Source: a virus. Taken from it: a stretch of 64,000 nucleotides of DNA. The notes beneath the pieces were generated by a model, which was not told where the DNA came from, ran no database searches, and worked only from the letters and a program-made list of their open reading frames with translations. Below are positions 42,206 through 52,311 of the stretch, piece after piece (the stretch's first letter is position 1; each line of letters begins with the position of its first letter). The stretch spans positions 28,971-92,970 of IMG/VR virus record IMGVR_UViG_3300042691_019444. One strand, 5' to 3'. Both the position numbers and the translations under genes were made by a program.

Positions 42206-44185
42206 ATGGCTGACAATCAAGCTGAAGTATCAGTAAACCTACGCGCCGACGACAAGGCCAGTGATGTCATTCGCAATATGCGCTCTGAGTCGGATAAGGC
42301 GTCCGAATCCGTACAGGGGTTGGGCGGGCGATTGGCAACTATGGCTCAACAGGCCGTCTCTAACTTCGTTGGCAACACGGTGATTCCGAAGGTTCTTGAG
42401 TATGGGTCGGAGTTGGTAAACAACGCGATGCATGTTCAGGAACAAGTGCGCAAGATTGGGAGTTACTTCGTGACCTCTGCTGGTGCGGAGTGGGGCACGG
42501 CTATGGAGAAGGCTGAGGGGGTTGAGGCCGAATTGGCGAGGATGGCAATTCGTATCGGTATGGATATTGATACGGCACGCGCAGCATTCTCAAACATGGC
42601 AAAGGCTGCCGATGCTGGCGAAGGTTCAATTGACAACGTTCTAAAGCGCACTGAGCAATTGATGCAAATCTCCGACATTACGTTGGAGCCGGTTGAAACA
42701 CTGGCATCAGAATACGCAATGATGGAGAAAGGCATCGTACGTAGTAAGGGTGCGCTTACTAAGATGCTGTTCAGTACTGGCATTTTCGGTAAGAACATCA
42801 AGAAGGCTGGAGCGTATTGGGGGAAGCTAACCGAAGAGCAACGCAAGTCCGCGTTGGACGATGCGATTGGTAAGTTGGCAAATAAGATGGAGGCTGCTCC
42901 GCAGTCGATGGCATCACTGCTATCTTCGTTGAATGCCGTCAAACAACGAATCATGGATATTGCTGGTAAGAACCTAGTTGCCAATATGACGCCTAGGGTT
43001 CAGGCCCTTCTGGATTACTTGGAGCGCAAACGTCCACAACTCGAACAGATGGCATCGAAGTTTGGTAATGAGTTGGCAATTGCTGGCGACAAGGGTGTGG
43101 AGTGGATTAGTGAGAAGTTCGATTACCTCATTTTGCATTGGGATGAGGTAATGAATTCGATCAAGGACGGGGCAACTAAGGTCTACAAGGTCGCGAAGTT
43201 CATTGTGGATAATGCGGATACGATTGCGTATGCGTATGGGCTACATGCATTGAGCCCCACCATACTCGCAGGTATCCAAAATGCAGGCGCCCTGAAGGCT
43301 ATGGGGAGCGGTATCACAGGGTTCACAGGGTTGCTGGCGGCAGCGAAGGGTGGACTTGTCGCATTCAGCGCCCAATTGGCAGCAGTAGCCCTCGCCGTGG
43401 GAGCGGCAGTAGTCGCATTCATGGCCGCTAAGGCTCAGTACGATGCTTTGCAAAAGGAAGGCGGAATGAGTGCGGCATGGCAGTCATTCCGGTACGGGAA
43501 CAAGGCATACTCTGAAGCGGACTTGTCGGGATTCCGTAACTCGATGGAAGAGGCACTCAAGAGCAATAGGCTTGAGACGGCTGCTGCTATTCTGAAGACC
43601 AAACAGGAGGCGGTTGCTGAGCGCAAGACTGCTGCTCAGCAGCAATTCGGAGCCGATGCCCCTGAGCACTACAGTGCGATGGGCATCACTGCGATGGAGA
43701 ATCTGGTTGAGGACTTCAGCAAACGAATGCCCACCATGGGGGACATCGCTGCCGCAAATGCCATTCAGACTCAGGCCGAATTGGTTGCGATGTATAACAT
43801 GGCAATCCGTTCTGACAATCAGGCCCTAGCGTCATATGTGGCGAGCATTGCGGGGCGGTCTGAAGCCCTTGCCTATGGGTTGGCCGACAATGCGACGTTG
43901 ATTGAGGGTGGGTTCGATTCCTTCATTTCACGCCTAGACGATAAGACAAAAGAGTTCGTTGGTAGTATGAATAAGATGTACGGGGAGGCACATCCGGGGC
44001 GCACGGGTAGGAAGGAACCTAAGGTGGAGTCTGGTGTGCATATGCACGGGGGGCAAACATTCCAGATCAAGCAAGAGTTCCGCGAGGCAGACCCGGATCG
44101 AATTGCCATCTACATGCGGCGAGATTTGGTGAAGGCTGCTACGGCACGGGCCCGCTCGCGCGTGCGCACACCATTTGGAGTTTAG
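42206..44185 (+). CDS. Tape measure protein
   Basis: The protein has 659 residues. It follows the frameshift chaperone and precedes the baseplate genes. It is mostly helical and Ala-rich, with a hydrophobic segment at about residues 375-411 (LVAFSAQLAAVALAVGAAVV) that could cross the host membrane. Tape measure length sets tail length. Using the general rule of about 0.15 nm per residue, the tail would be near 100 nm; that figure is inference. It is short for the family. Confidence 0.85.
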   Translation: MADNQAEVSVNLRADDKASDVIRNMRSESDKASESVQGLGGRLATMAQQAVSNFVGNTVIPKVLEYGSELVNNAMHVQEQVRKIGSYFVTSAGAEWGTAMEKAEGVEAELARMAIRIGMDIDTARAAFSNMAKAADAGEGSIDNVLKRTEQLMQISDITLEPVETLASEYAMMEKGIVRSKGALTKMLFSTGIFGKNIKKAGAYWGKLTEEQRKSALDDAIGKLANKMEAAPQSMASLLSSLNAVKQRIMDIAGKNLVANMTPRVQALLDYLERKRPQLEQMASKFGNELAIAGDKGVEWISEKFDYLILHWDEVMNSIKDGATKVYKVAKFIVDNADTIAYAYGLHALSPTILAGIQNAGALKAMGSGITGFTGLLAAAKGGLVAFSAQLAAVALAVGAAVVAFMAAKAQYDALQKEGGMSAAWQSFRYGNKAYSEADLSGFRNSMEEALKSNRLETAAAILKTKQEAVAERKTAAQQQFGADAPEHYSAMGITAMENLVEDFSKRMPTMGDIAAANAIQTQAELVAMYNMAIRSDNQALASYVASIAGRSEALAYGLADNATLIEGGFDSFISRLDDKTKEFVGSMNKMYGEAHPGRTGRKEPKVESGVHMHGGQTFQIKQEFREADPDRIAIYMRRDLVKAATARARSRVRTPFGV

Positions 44186-44187
44186 GT

Positions 44188-44205
44188 CCGCAACACGTGT
44201 TGCGG
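44188..44205. repeat. 18-bp dispersed palindrome, copy 19 (perfect)
   Basis: It lies 2 bases after the tape measure stop and 12 bases before the next ATG. Confidence 0.95.
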
Positions 44206-44217
44206 TAGGAGCGAATC

Positions 44218-45444
44218 ATGCCGACCATTACGATCAAGGATTCGACCGCCAATAAGATTGAGATCATGACGAACGTCATGACCATAACGGAGTTGTCTGG
44301 TCGTAAACGCACCATCACCCTAAGTCAGACCAGTCTACCCAAGAAGGGAGCCAATTGGGGTATTGAACAGCGTCTACCTACGGTGTTCCCACCCGGAGCA
44401 ATTGAGGGCTCTCAGCAGGTGTTGGGACCCATTCCGGTTGATACGACGTTTGAGGGGGTATGGCGTCGAACTAAATTGGGTCGTAATCCGGTGGTTGTTG
44501 ATGAGAGCGGTAGTGAGACTCGTATCATCTACCCTGAAACCGTTAGGGCGTTGATTGAAGATGTTGTGGCGCGGGGCTCACTCCTACAGGTTACATGGCA
44601 ATCCATAACCAGGAATGGGCGCATTGCTCGCTTCAATTGTCCGATTGATACCCGATGGGACATTCATTGGGAGATGACTCTGAAGTGGGTTAGCTTTGGA
44701 CCGTCATTCCCAGAACGGCTGGTGTTGACGCGTAGTGGTGGGGGTACTCAGGCATTGATTGATGGGCTGTTGTTGGATTCTGAAACTCTAGGGGTGTTGG
44801 ACGGCGCAACCATAGCGGTCGATAAGAAGGCAAAGAAGTCAAAGGGTGCACCGGAATTGACCATCGGGCAGGTGAGTGCATTTCTGGATGGTCCGAATAG
44901 GTTGGTTCAGCAATTGGGACGTAAGGTGCGGGAGCTTACGGGGAAGTTGAAGGCCGTGGCCGATCTGGCTACTAAGTTCAAACAACAACCTGCACTGATT
45001 ACGAATACGATTCTGGCTACATGCGAGAACATTGTGGCTCAATGCAATCAGTTTCAGGATGAATATGGGCGCAACCCCCCGGAGGTGTCGTCTTACGATA
45101 CGCGGGTATCGAGCATCACAAACATGGTTCGATATTACGCTGAAGCCAACAGGCTTGCTGATGCTTTGAAGGAGAAGGCTCAGGCACTTAGGGACGAACA
45201 GAAACGTAGGGCTGAGGCGTTGAATGAAACGGGCGTAATCTCCGATATCATTGCCCTTCATTTGGTGAGGGATGGAGATACGCTGATGAGTATTAGTCAA
45301 CGCTACTATGGCACTCCTGACAATGGGTCAGTGATTGCGAAGGCTAACGGGTTGAAGTATCCGATTTTCGCAGCCGAAACCACGACTGGGCGCCCCGATA
45401 TTGGTGGTAAGACGTTGTTGGTAATTCCGGTCATTAGGAAATAG
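44218..45444 (+). CDS. Baseplate/tail protein with C-terminal LysM
   Basis: The protein has 408 residues. The C terminus from about residue 344 (VRDGDTLMSISQRYYGTPDN, then TLLVIP) is a LysM domain. In tail proteins of the XkdP/gp53 type this domain helps bind peptidoglycan or joins tail tube and baseplate hub. The middle has a helical coiled region (about 220-330). It follows the tape measure in the usual order. Confidence 0.78.
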   Translation: MPTITIKDSTANKIEIMTNVMTITELSGRKRTITLSQTSLPKKGANWGIEQRLPTVFPPGAIEGSQQVLGPIPVDTTFEGVWRRTKLGRNPVVVDESGSETRIIYPETVRALIEDVVARGSLLQVTWQSITRNGRIARFNCPIDTRWDIHWEMTLKWVSFGPSFPERLVLTRSGGGTQALIDGLLLDSETLGVLDGATIAVDKKAKKSKGAPELTIGQVSAFLDGPNRLVQQLGRKVRELTGKLKAVADLATKFKQQPALITNTILATCENIVAQCNQFQDEYGRNPPEVSSYDTRVSSITNMVRYYAEANRLADALKEKAQALRDEQKRRAEALNETGVISDIIALHLVRDGDTLMSISQRYYGTPDNGSVIAKANGLKYPIFAAETTTGRPDIGGKTLLVIPVIRK

Positions 45445-45446
45445 AC

Positions 45447-47084
45447 ATGTCACAATCATACTACCCCCTATGCCGAGTCCGTGTGGTGGTCAGATTCGAG
45501 GAATTTGGTAAGGAGTTGTCTACGCCGCCACCCAAGAAGCCGCTTACGCTACGCAAGGGTTCAAAGGATGACGGCGAAACGTTGGAGTATGTACTTGATC
45601 CGGATTCTCCCGAGGGAACTAAGCGCTACATGTTGGCGGGTAAGGGTAAGACTAAGGCGCAAGAAGCAAGTGCTGACGACCGCACGCAAGTGATTGACGG
45701 AATCCTTCCTACAAGCGCGACCCTAACTCGCAATTCGATCGTTAGTCCCGATACGTTGGAGTTGGAGATTCCGTATTTGGACTTCCCGTTTGACCCCCGT
45801 CTCATTAGGTCTTGCGCGGTACAGTTCTATATGGGGACCGTAAAGGCTGACGATTGGCAAGACAGTATTGGGAGGGGTAGGTCGGTGGCGTTGCCCGATA
45901 ATGGCATCTATAAGGTCGGAGACGTGTCCAATAGGGCGTTCGATGGTTGGGTGGATTCGTATAGGGTGGAGTGGAGTGAGGACGGGGTTGGGAAGGTCAG
46001 TTTGTCGTGCCGTGATGGGACGCAATTGTTGGTAGACACCAAAGCTCCTCCCCAACTGAAGTTCGATGTGAAGTTACCGCTCGATGAAGCGGTTGCCCAA
46101 TACCTATCCAACTTTCCGCAATTCGAGGGATTGAGTGTTGAGTACCGCCCGCCCGGTACGGAGCCCCCCACAATCTCCGATTCATTGGTAAAGGGTATTG
46201 ACCCCCAGACTACAGGGCCCACTAAGGGCAACGATAAGATGAGTGTGTGGGACCATCTGATGGATATGGCGGGCATCGCGGGGCACGTAGTCAGAATGGA
46301 CGGGAACGTGATTGTGATTCAGCGCCCGCGCACCCTATACGCGAACGGCTTTTCAAGGTCAACTGACCCGTACGTGCCTAAGGTGGTCAATGGATTGGAT
46401 TGCACGTATCGAACACTCGTGTACGGCCACAATCTTCGGAACTTCGATGTTGCCCGCAAGTATTCGGATGCAGTGCCAACCAACATCGAAGTTCGGTGTT
46501 ATCTGCCTAGCCGTAAGAAGACATTGGCAGTGAGGTTTCCTGGTGTGGCGAGTGCAAAGACTGGAGAAAAGACCGATAACAAGGTCGTGGTTTATCGGGT
46601 GGATGGTGTGGGCACTAAGGAGGCATTGAAGATAATTGCACAATCCATCTATGAGCAGATCAGTAGGCAAGAAATGGAAGTGTCATTCAAGACTGCCGGT
46701 CTAGCTTCGTTGGGTAACGACAATGACACTCCAGACTTGTTGTGGTTGACGAGTGGTGATGCCATTCAGGTGTTGTTTGCGCGAGATAAGGATTCAAGCC
46801 CGTTAGTGCCCGCTGATGTTGCTCAGGTCGAAGAAGCATTGCTGGACCGTGGACGTATGGTTGCGTACCTGAAAGAGCTTGGGTATGCGTCGTCTGTAGC
46901 GAATGCTTATGCTGATGTGTATGCGGACGCTGGATACCAAACCATATTCCGCACTAACGAAGCAACGTATGATTGGTCAATCGAAGAGGGATTGCATATC
47001 AACATCAAAGCCATCAACTACATTGAGGTTCGCAACGATAAGCCCTTACCGGGGGACTTGGAACCTACACCGGAGGCCAAATGA
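45447..47084 (+). CDS. Baseplate hub protein (gpD/late control D-like)
   Basis: The protein has 545 residues. Its place between the LysM protein and the spike gene, its length and its mix of beta strands (ELEIPYLDFPFDP, GWVDSYRVEWSEDG, TYDWSIEEGLHINI) fit the trimeric hub that continues the tube into the baseplate (P2 gpD/T4 gp27 type). No catalytic motif is seen. It overlaps the spike gene by ATGA. Confidence 0.68.
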   Translation: MSQSYYPLCRVRVVVRFEEFGKELSTPPPKKPLTLRKGSKDDGETLEYVLDPDSPEGTKRYMLAGKGKTKAQEASADDRTQVIDGILPTSATLTRNSIVSPDTLELEIPYLDFPFDPRLIRSCAVQFYMGTVKADDWQDSIGRGRSVALPDNGIYKVGDVSNRAFDGWVDSYRVEWSEDGVGKVSLSCRDGTQLLVDTKAPPQLKFDVKLPLDEAVAQYLSNFPQFEGLSVEYRPPGTEPPTISDSLVKGIDPQTTGPTKGNDKMSVWDHLMDMAGIAGHVVRMDGNVIVIQRPRTLYANGFSRSTDPYVPKVVNGLDCTYRTLVYGHNLRNFDVARKYSDAVPTNIEVRCYLPSRKKTLAVRFPGVASAKTGEKTDNKVVVYRVDGVGTKEALKIIAQSIYEQISRQEMEVSFKTAGLASLGNDNDTPDLLWLTSGDAIQVLFARDKDSSPLVPADVAQVEEALLDRGRMVAYLKELGYASSVANAYADVYADAGYQTIFRTNEATYDWSIEEGLHINIKAINYIEVRNDKPLPGDLEPTPEAK

Positions 47085-48100
47085 CATCGCCGTTCAACAA
47101 CGTATTTCCTGACATGATTGGGTGGCTTCAGGACGCACTGGCAAGTCCTGGGATGGATACGCGTGTGTGGAGTAGCTACGGAGTTGTGGACAAGGACCGT
47201 AGTGATGATGAGGGGGGTAAGGCCGTTCAGTTTACGAAGGAATGGGGACCTACGGTGCGGGTCGTATTGCAACCTGACGACAACCTAGTGACGTGTCGGG
47301 TTTCGGCCCCCATAGCAGGGAGTTTGGAAGCTAGTTGGAATCCGTTCGGTGCTGGTGATGAGGTGTTGGTAGTTATGCCGGGAGGGTCGTTGTTGGCGCC
47401 TCCTGTGATTGTTGGGCGCCTCAACAACGAACTAGACGGGTTTCCCGAGAAGGTTGCTGGTAAGGAGACCAATCAAAACAACTTAGGGTTCACGCGCAGT
47501 CGAATTCCATTCATCTTTGAAACGTCCAGTCTTTGGATGGTGCGTTCAGCCCTTACGGGCGCGATGCTGGGCATTGATGAGTTGGGCAACCTTACCATCC
47601 GTGACGGGGAAGGTAGTGCCCTACAATTCGGTCCTAGCGGCTTTGCGATGCAGGACAAGGAGGGTACGGGGCAGATAGCTCTGAATACGGTTGAGGGGTT
47701 CGCCAGTATGTGGATTCGGAACACCCTAATAAAGATGGATGGCACCGAAATGAACATTGCGGCAAGCGGAAACGTCGCAATCAGTTCGGCAGGCAATGTT
47801 CCGGTTCTACATGCCATTACGCTTGAACAGCTAATCAACGTACTGACTGCGTGGTTGACGATATTAGCAAATGCTATGACGTTGTTACCAAATCCAATCA
47901 CGCCTGCATCGTTGGCCCCGTTGTTCGATCCTATGCTCGCGGGAGGCGGATTCATAAATGCTGCGCTCGCAATGGCGGCCGGAAATGCGAACGGTGCATA
48001 TGGGGCAATGTTCACAGCCATACAAGGGGCAGTATCGTCATCCATGGCAGTGACCCCTCTAACACCGGGCGCGTGTTGTCCGGCCATCGTGCTAGGATAG
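47081..48100 (+). CDS. Baseplate spike protein (gpV/gp5-like)
   Basis: The protein has 339 residues. The N-terminal half has an OB-fold-like pattern (TCRVSAPIAGSLEASWNPFG, then GDEVLVVMPGG) followed by repeated short beta units (LTIRDGEGS, FAMQDKEG, VAISSAG) typical of the trimeric beta-helix that pierces the outer membrane. It ends with a hydrophobic Ala/Pro-rich tail. It follows the hub gene as in P2-like phages. Confidence 0.72.
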   Translation: MTSPFNNVFPDMIGWLQDALASPGMDTRVWSSYGVVDKDRSDDEGGKAVQFTKEWGPTVRVVLQPDDNLVTCRVSAPIAGSLEASWNPFGAGDEVLVVMPGGSLLAPPVIVGRLNNELDGFPEKVAGKETNQNNLGFTRSRIPFIFETSSLWMVRSALTGAMLGIDELGNLTIRDGEGSALQFGPSGFAMQDKEGTGQIALNTVEGFASMWIRNTLIKMDGTEMNIAASGNVAISSAGNVPVLHAITLEQLINVLTAWLTILANAMTLLPNPITPASLAPLFDPMLAGGGFINAALAMAAGNANGAYGAMFTAIQGAVSSSMAVTPLTPGACCPAIVLG

Positions 48101-48109
48101 GAGGCAATC

Positions 48110-48424
48110 ATGGGTTCTCCTCCCCCGCCCCCAGAATCATCCAGTAATGACCAAGATGTGGTTGAGGCTGGTGTGGACTTCGACCTCAATCCGCCTACGG
48201 CTAGTTCGTTGTGTGGATTCAAGTTTCCGCCGACATTCAGCTTCTCATTTTCATTCCATATACCGGGGTTCCCCGCGTGCATAACTAACCCCCTAAGCTG
48301 CATTCCAATCCCGTGGTTATCGCTTTCATGTGACCTGTCCAACCCCATCAGTGGGGGGTGGGGAGGAGAGCGTACCGACACATCAGATAAGCCAGACGAT
48401 GAAGATAAGCCGTGGGTAGAGTAG
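48110..48424 (+). CDS. Possible spike-tip protein, 104 aa
   Basis: The protein has an odd sequence: Pro-rich start, a core of alternating hydrophobics (FKFPPTFSFSFSFHIPGF) with four Cys residues, and an acidic tail. It is directly after the spike gene and before gp25, where PAAR-like tip proteins occur. The Cys pattern could hold a metal, as in PAAR tips. No confident family assignment is possible. Confidence 0.5.
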   Translation: MGSPPPPPESSSNDQDVVEAGVDFDLNPPTASSLCGFKFPPTFSFSFSFHIPGFPACITNPLSCIPIPWLSLSCDLSNPISGGWGGERTDTSDKPDDEDKPWVE

Positions 48425-48434
48425 AATCGGATCG

Positions 48435-48452
48435 CCGCAACACGTGTTGCGG
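48435..48452. repeat. 18-bp dispersed palindrome, copy 20 (perfect)
   Basis: It lies 3 bases downstream of a TAGAATCGGA box (48422-48431) and 15 bases before the next ATG. Confidence 0.95.
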
Positions 48453-48467
48453 TGAAAGGGTTCTACG

Positions 48468-49346
48468 ATGTCCGGTCTATATGCGTCTGATATCTACGGA
48501 GTTGATCCGTGGGGAACTACAGGTCCCGCTCCGGGCCGTAGCATCCTAGCGGAACCCGTTCGTGAGAATACGATTCGCATTGCATTCTTCGCACCCGTTC
48601 TCATCAATTACTTGGAAGACATCAGAGACTCTCTGACTCCCAACAAGTACGTGGTGAATGCGATAAGTGGCGTAGGACTGGATGGGAATGCCGTACATGA
48701 AGTGAGAGTCGTAAAGGTGATGACGGTTGATGGTGAGCCCGCCCAACTGGACATCGTATTGGATCGCAATCTCTCTCATTGGCCGTGTCGTTATGAAGTG
48801 CAGGCATTCGGCGTCTATATGGCGACGGGTGCATTGTTTCCATCCCCTATGGTGGTGGAGTTTGACAGCGTTAGGGAGGAATTCGTAAAGCCGTCTGTGG
48901 ACTTCTATAGGTCTACGAAGGACGTGAGTAACCCTACGTCGCTGTCGGCCCTACTGGACCCCGTACCCGATGTGAATGACTTCAATTTGGGGTCATTCAC
49001 GTATGGCGATGATGGGGATTATGCGATGGACGAAGGTGTGGAGAATCTGCGTAAGCGGCTATATCGCAGAGTGATTGTCAAACCAGGGGGGTTCGTGTGG
49101 CTTCCGGAATACGGGGTTGGGATTACGAATTACGGTAAGCGGGTGAACAGTGCCGGAATCCGAGAGAAGCTAAGGTCGGAAATGGAATCCCAAATAAACC
49201 AAGAGCCGGACGTGAAGGCATCGAAAGTCTTACTTGCACAGTCCACGACACCGGGCTTGTTCAAAGTTTACATGAAGGTTCTTACGAAGGATAACAAGGC
49301 GTATCAATTCGCATACGAATACCCCCTAGTGGATTCGGTGTTCTAA
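48468..49346 (+). CDS. Baseplate wedge protein, gp25-like
   Basis: The protein has 292 residues. The C-terminal part (about 175-290) is gp25/W-like: NLRKRLYRRVIVKPGGFVWL, then PEYGVGITNYGKRVNSAGI and REKLRSEMESQINQEPDV. The first 170 residues form a separate beta-rich domain not seen in small gp25 proteins. It pairs with the baseplate J gene that follows to build the wedge ring. Confidence 0.8.
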   Translation: MSGLYASDIYGVDPWGTTGPAPGRSILAEPVRENTIRIAFFAPVLINYLEDIRDSLTPNKYVVNAISGVGLDGNAVHEVRVVKVMTVDGEPAQLDIVLDRNLSHWPCRYEVQAFGVYMATGALFPSPMVVEFDSVREEFVKPSVDFYRSTKDVSNPTSLSALLDPVPDVNDFNLGSFTYGDDGDYAMDEGVENLRKRLYRRVIVKPGGFVWLPEYGVGITNYGKRVNSAGIREKLRSEMESQINQEPDVKASKVLLAQSTTPGLFKVYMKVLTKDNKAYQFAYEYPLVDSVF

Positions 49347-49356
49347 GGAGTCAATC

Positions 49357-50466
49357 ATGTCTGACCTACCTACGAGACTCGACCTCTTCAACATCGGGCG
49401 TTCCTACGTGAAGAGTAGGGCTGCTCGCATTGACCCCGCCCAAATTGACATTACGGGGTCCGATGTGAATCTTTATGTGGGGAGCAATTCGGTCATTGGT
49501 GCCGAACTAGTCAACCAACTGAATGCTGCAATTGCCACACTGTTCTTGGAGACTGCCGAGAATGACGATCTAGATAGGTATGTGTGGGACCGATACCGGG
49601 AGACCCGCAAAGCTGCATCACCCGCGTATGGGGTGGTTCGGTTCTATAGGGATGTAGCGACTGCGGGTGCCGGGTCTGTTCCGTTGGGTACTAAGGTCGG
49701 TACGAAGACCGGTATCGAATACGTTACAACGACAGTTGCGACGTTTGATACGACGGATACGGTTGCGTATGCAAACGTCCGCAGTACTCAGGCCGGTAAA
49801 GCCCAACAAGCGGGGCAGAATGCCATTCGGCGGATTCTCAATCCGGCGTTGTTGTGGGATCCGTCGCTGAAAGTGAACAATGATGCCGCAACTGCACACG
49901 CTAATGACCGAGAGCTTGATTCGGTGTTCCGTGAGCGTGTACGTGATTTCTGGTTGAGTGCCAGACGAGGGACATTGTCCGCAATATCGTATGGCGCACG
50001 CCGTGTTCCAGGTATCTACAGTGCGTCAGCAATTGAAGCCCTAACTACTGACGCGCAACCCGCGCGTGTAGTGAATTTGTTCTTGGCTGACGAAAGTGGC
50101 ATTGCCTCACAGGCAATCAGCCAATCCGTACTTGCGGAGTTGATGGAGTGGAGAGCGGGGGGGATTGCTGTCATCCCATACACATGCAACGTTCAGATGC
50201 AGAAAATCACCTATAAGTTGCAATTCATTGCAGGAGTAGAGACGGCTCCGGTGGTGGATAAGATTCGGGCCGTTACGGCGGAGAAGGTCAATACGCTAGG
50301 CGGCAATGAGACGCTTATGAGGTCTATGCTGTTCTCGATTCTGGAGATGTATAAGGGTGCGGGCCTGATTCCATCTCAGGACAGCATTGTTGAGCCAGCG
50401 GGAGACATTGTTCCGGCTACCGGTTACACGATCCGCACTGACCTAACCAATGTGACGGTGCTCTGA
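49357..50466 (+). CDS. Baseplate J-like protein
   Basis: The protein has 369 residues. It shows the baseplate J pattern: an N-terminal SRAARIDPAQ and NDDLDRYVWDRYRETRK segment, then VVRFYRDVATAGAGSVPLGT, and a FRERVRDFWLSARRGTLSAI region followed by VPGIYSASAIEA. This wedge protein connects gp25 to the outer wedge. The order gp25, J, outer wedge is preserved. Confidence 0.88.
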   Translation: MSDLPTRLDLFNIGRSYVKSRAARIDPAQIDITGSDVNLYVGSNSVIGAELVNQLNAAIATLFLETAENDDLDRYVWDRYRETRKAASPAYGVVRFYRDVATAGAGSVPLGTKVGTKTGIEYVTTTVATFDTTDTVAYANVRSTQAGKAQQAGQNAIRRILNPALLWDPSLKVNNDAATAHANDRELDSVFRERVRDFWLSARRGTLSAISYGARRVPGIYSASAIEALTTDAQPARVVNLFLADESGIASQAISQSVLAELMEWRAGGIAVIPYTCNVQMQKITYKLQFIAGVETAPVVDKIRAVTAEKVNTLGGNETLMRSMLFSILEMYKGAGLIPSQDSIVEPAGDIVPATGYTIRTDLTNVTVL

Positions 50467-52265
50467 TGAGTGGCATTTACACGAAAGATCAATTGCTCGC
50501 CATATGGGTGAGCGCTACCGATAAGAGCTATAACGAACCATTCATTCGCAAGGGTGAAGGCAACGGGCTTGAGGCGTATACGCAAGGGTTCGCCCAGTAT
50601 GAGCGTGTATCTAGGGCCATCGACAATACGTTCCAGTCCATGTTCATCAGCTCATGGAGTGGGCAAACGGCACCATCGGCAAGTGGTGAGAAGCGCGCAC
50701 GTGTATCGCTGAAAGTGAATCGAGAGAAGCTATTCGAATTGCCTGTTGTTGTGCCTGTTGAGTTGATGGTTGAGGAGATTGCTACGGACCATTCTGCCGA
50801 TGGGGCGGTGGAGGTTAGGACTGGGCGTAAGTATGCAATCACGGCATCGGTTGCATGGTTACCAGGGGAGAGCCAAGAACAGAGTGTTGGGGCTGTCGCC
50901 ACCGTGCCTGGATGGGGGCACAACAATCCAGATGTCAACTCCATCAGAGGTATTGTGCAGTACGGTAAGACCCTAATAGGGGCAGCGGCAACGGTTGAGA
51001 GTATGTTCCCGCGCGAAGTGCTTACGGCCGAAGCTGGGGGTGATAGTTTCTACACCCCACATATCGGACAGTATGTTCGGTTCACTGCGGGGTGGAATGC
51101 TGGCAAAGTACGTAAAATTGGTGAGTATAAGGGTTCATCGACCGTAGATGCCGGTAAGGTAGCATTGGATGCCATTATGGTGTTCTACGGTTCATTCTCA
51201 GCAGGTCAATTCGCTATTGGTGAGGAGGTAATGGACTCCGTCACGGGCGCACTGGGAGACGTATTGGCTATCAACGGGACTGCCACTACGTTGATGATTA
51301 GGCGCAAAGAGGGAGTGTATGGGTTGAGTGGTGCGCTGATTACGCCATCCGCAACATTCAACTTCACATCAGTCGATATGACCGGAATGTGCTACGCATT
51401 GGGAATCGGTACCATTACCGGCCCGATGGATGAAATTGGGCATGAGACTGTCGATCAAGCCGTAACGGGTGCGACGGGATTTCTAGCAGCCATTGTTGGA
51501 AGTTATGCATTCATATACCCAACTGGGAACGTCGCATTTGACGGCACTAATCTTATAGCTGGATGGACAAGTGGAGAACTCATTTTCCCGGTTAGTGTGG
51601 GGGTCGATCCCATGCTGGTGAATGAGACAACTCAGACGGCTTCGTGGGAGATTCTGAGTTGGGATGATGACTTGGGGATTGCATTCCACAATGAAGCATC
51701 TCCAACCTTGGGGCGTAGCGGTACGCTCGATGAGTTGGGAATGGAACGTAAAATCCCAAGGGTATCGGGTGAAAATGATGCCCAATACAGTGAGCGTATA
51801 TCGAAGTTGGCTGACGTGGTAAGTCCGAGGGCAATAGCGAGAGCTGCAACTAGGATTCTTCAGCCGCTAGGTGTTAGTCCGTGCATCAGGGAAGTTGGGC
51901 AATTGGGGTTCAGGGGGTTCTATTACGACGTTCCCACTAACTATGCTCCTAAGTATGCGTTCGCGTGGGATATGGACTTCAGTGTGCGCCCCCAAGATGC
52001 GTGGAAACTCCTACTCAGTTATGCGGACTTCCGAGCCTTCATGGCAATTGGGGTTCCGCCTACCGGTATTGGGGAGTTCGGATTCGCATATGATGACCAT
52101 CCGTTGGGATTCTTCGACTCCACACCATATCTAACGTTCTTTGATGGTTATCCAGTGACGACAAGCAATGTCCTGAAGTCGTTGTGGAATGACATCAACC
52201 AACGCAAAGCGGGGGGCGTCGGATTCGTAATCTACTCAGAATCAGACGGTTGCGTGCATGAATAA
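50466..52265 (+). CDS. Baseplate outer wedge/P2 I-like protein, 599 aa
   Basis: It directly follows baseplate J with a one-base overlap, the place of gpI-type wedge proteins. The N-terminal half is beta-rich and larger than classical gpI; the C-terminal part (about 430-530) has SERISKLADVVSPRAIARAA and a later SVRPQDAWKLLLSYADFRA. It probably links the wedge to tail fibres. The family assignment is by context. Confidence 0.62.
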   Translation: MSGIYTKDQLLAIWVSATDKSYNEPFIRKGEGNGLEAYTQGFAQYERVSRAIDNTFQSMFISSWSGQTAPSASGEKRARVSLKVNREKLFELPVVVPVELMVEEIATDHSADGAVEVRTGRKYAITASVAWLPGESQEQSVGAVATVPGWGHNNPDVNSIRGIVQYGKTLIGAAATVESMFPREVLTAEAGGDSFYTPHIGQYVRFTAGWNAGKVRKIGEYKGSSTVDAGKVALDAIMVFYGSFSAGQFAIGEEVMDSVTGALGDVLAINGTATTLMIRRKEGVYGLSGALITPSATFNFTSVDMTGMCYALGIGTITGPMDEIGHETVDQAVTGATGFLAAIVGSYAFIYPTGNVAFDGTNLIAGWTSGELIFPVSVGVDPMLVNETTQTASWEILSWDDDLGIAFHNEASPTLGRSGTLDELGMERKIPRVSGENDAQYSERISKLADVVSPRAIARAATRILQPLGVSPCIREVGQLGFRGFYYDVPTNYAPKYAFAWDMDFSVRPQDAWKLLLSYADFRAFMAIGVPPTGIGEFGFAYDDHPLGFFDSTPYLTFFDGYPVTTSNVLKSLWNDINQRKAGGVGFVIYSESDGCVHE

Positions 52266-52268
52266 TGA

Positions 52269-52286
52269 CGGATGAGACCTCATCCG
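52269..52286 (+). terminator. Small stem-loop upstream of the tail fibre gene
   Basis: CGGATGA (52269-52275) pairs with TCATCCG (52280-52286) around a GACC loop, followed by GTATCTTCT. It may attenuate transcription or shape the leader of the next gene. Confidence 0.4.
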
Positions 52287-52311
52287 GTATCTTCTAACAG
52301 AGAGGTGATAA

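Noticed and set aside
47473-48381. A 302-codon minus-strand frame opposite the spike gene
   Set aside because: It is a shadow of the spike and spike-tip genes, with no family pattern and no promoter; neighbouring genes are all on the + strand.
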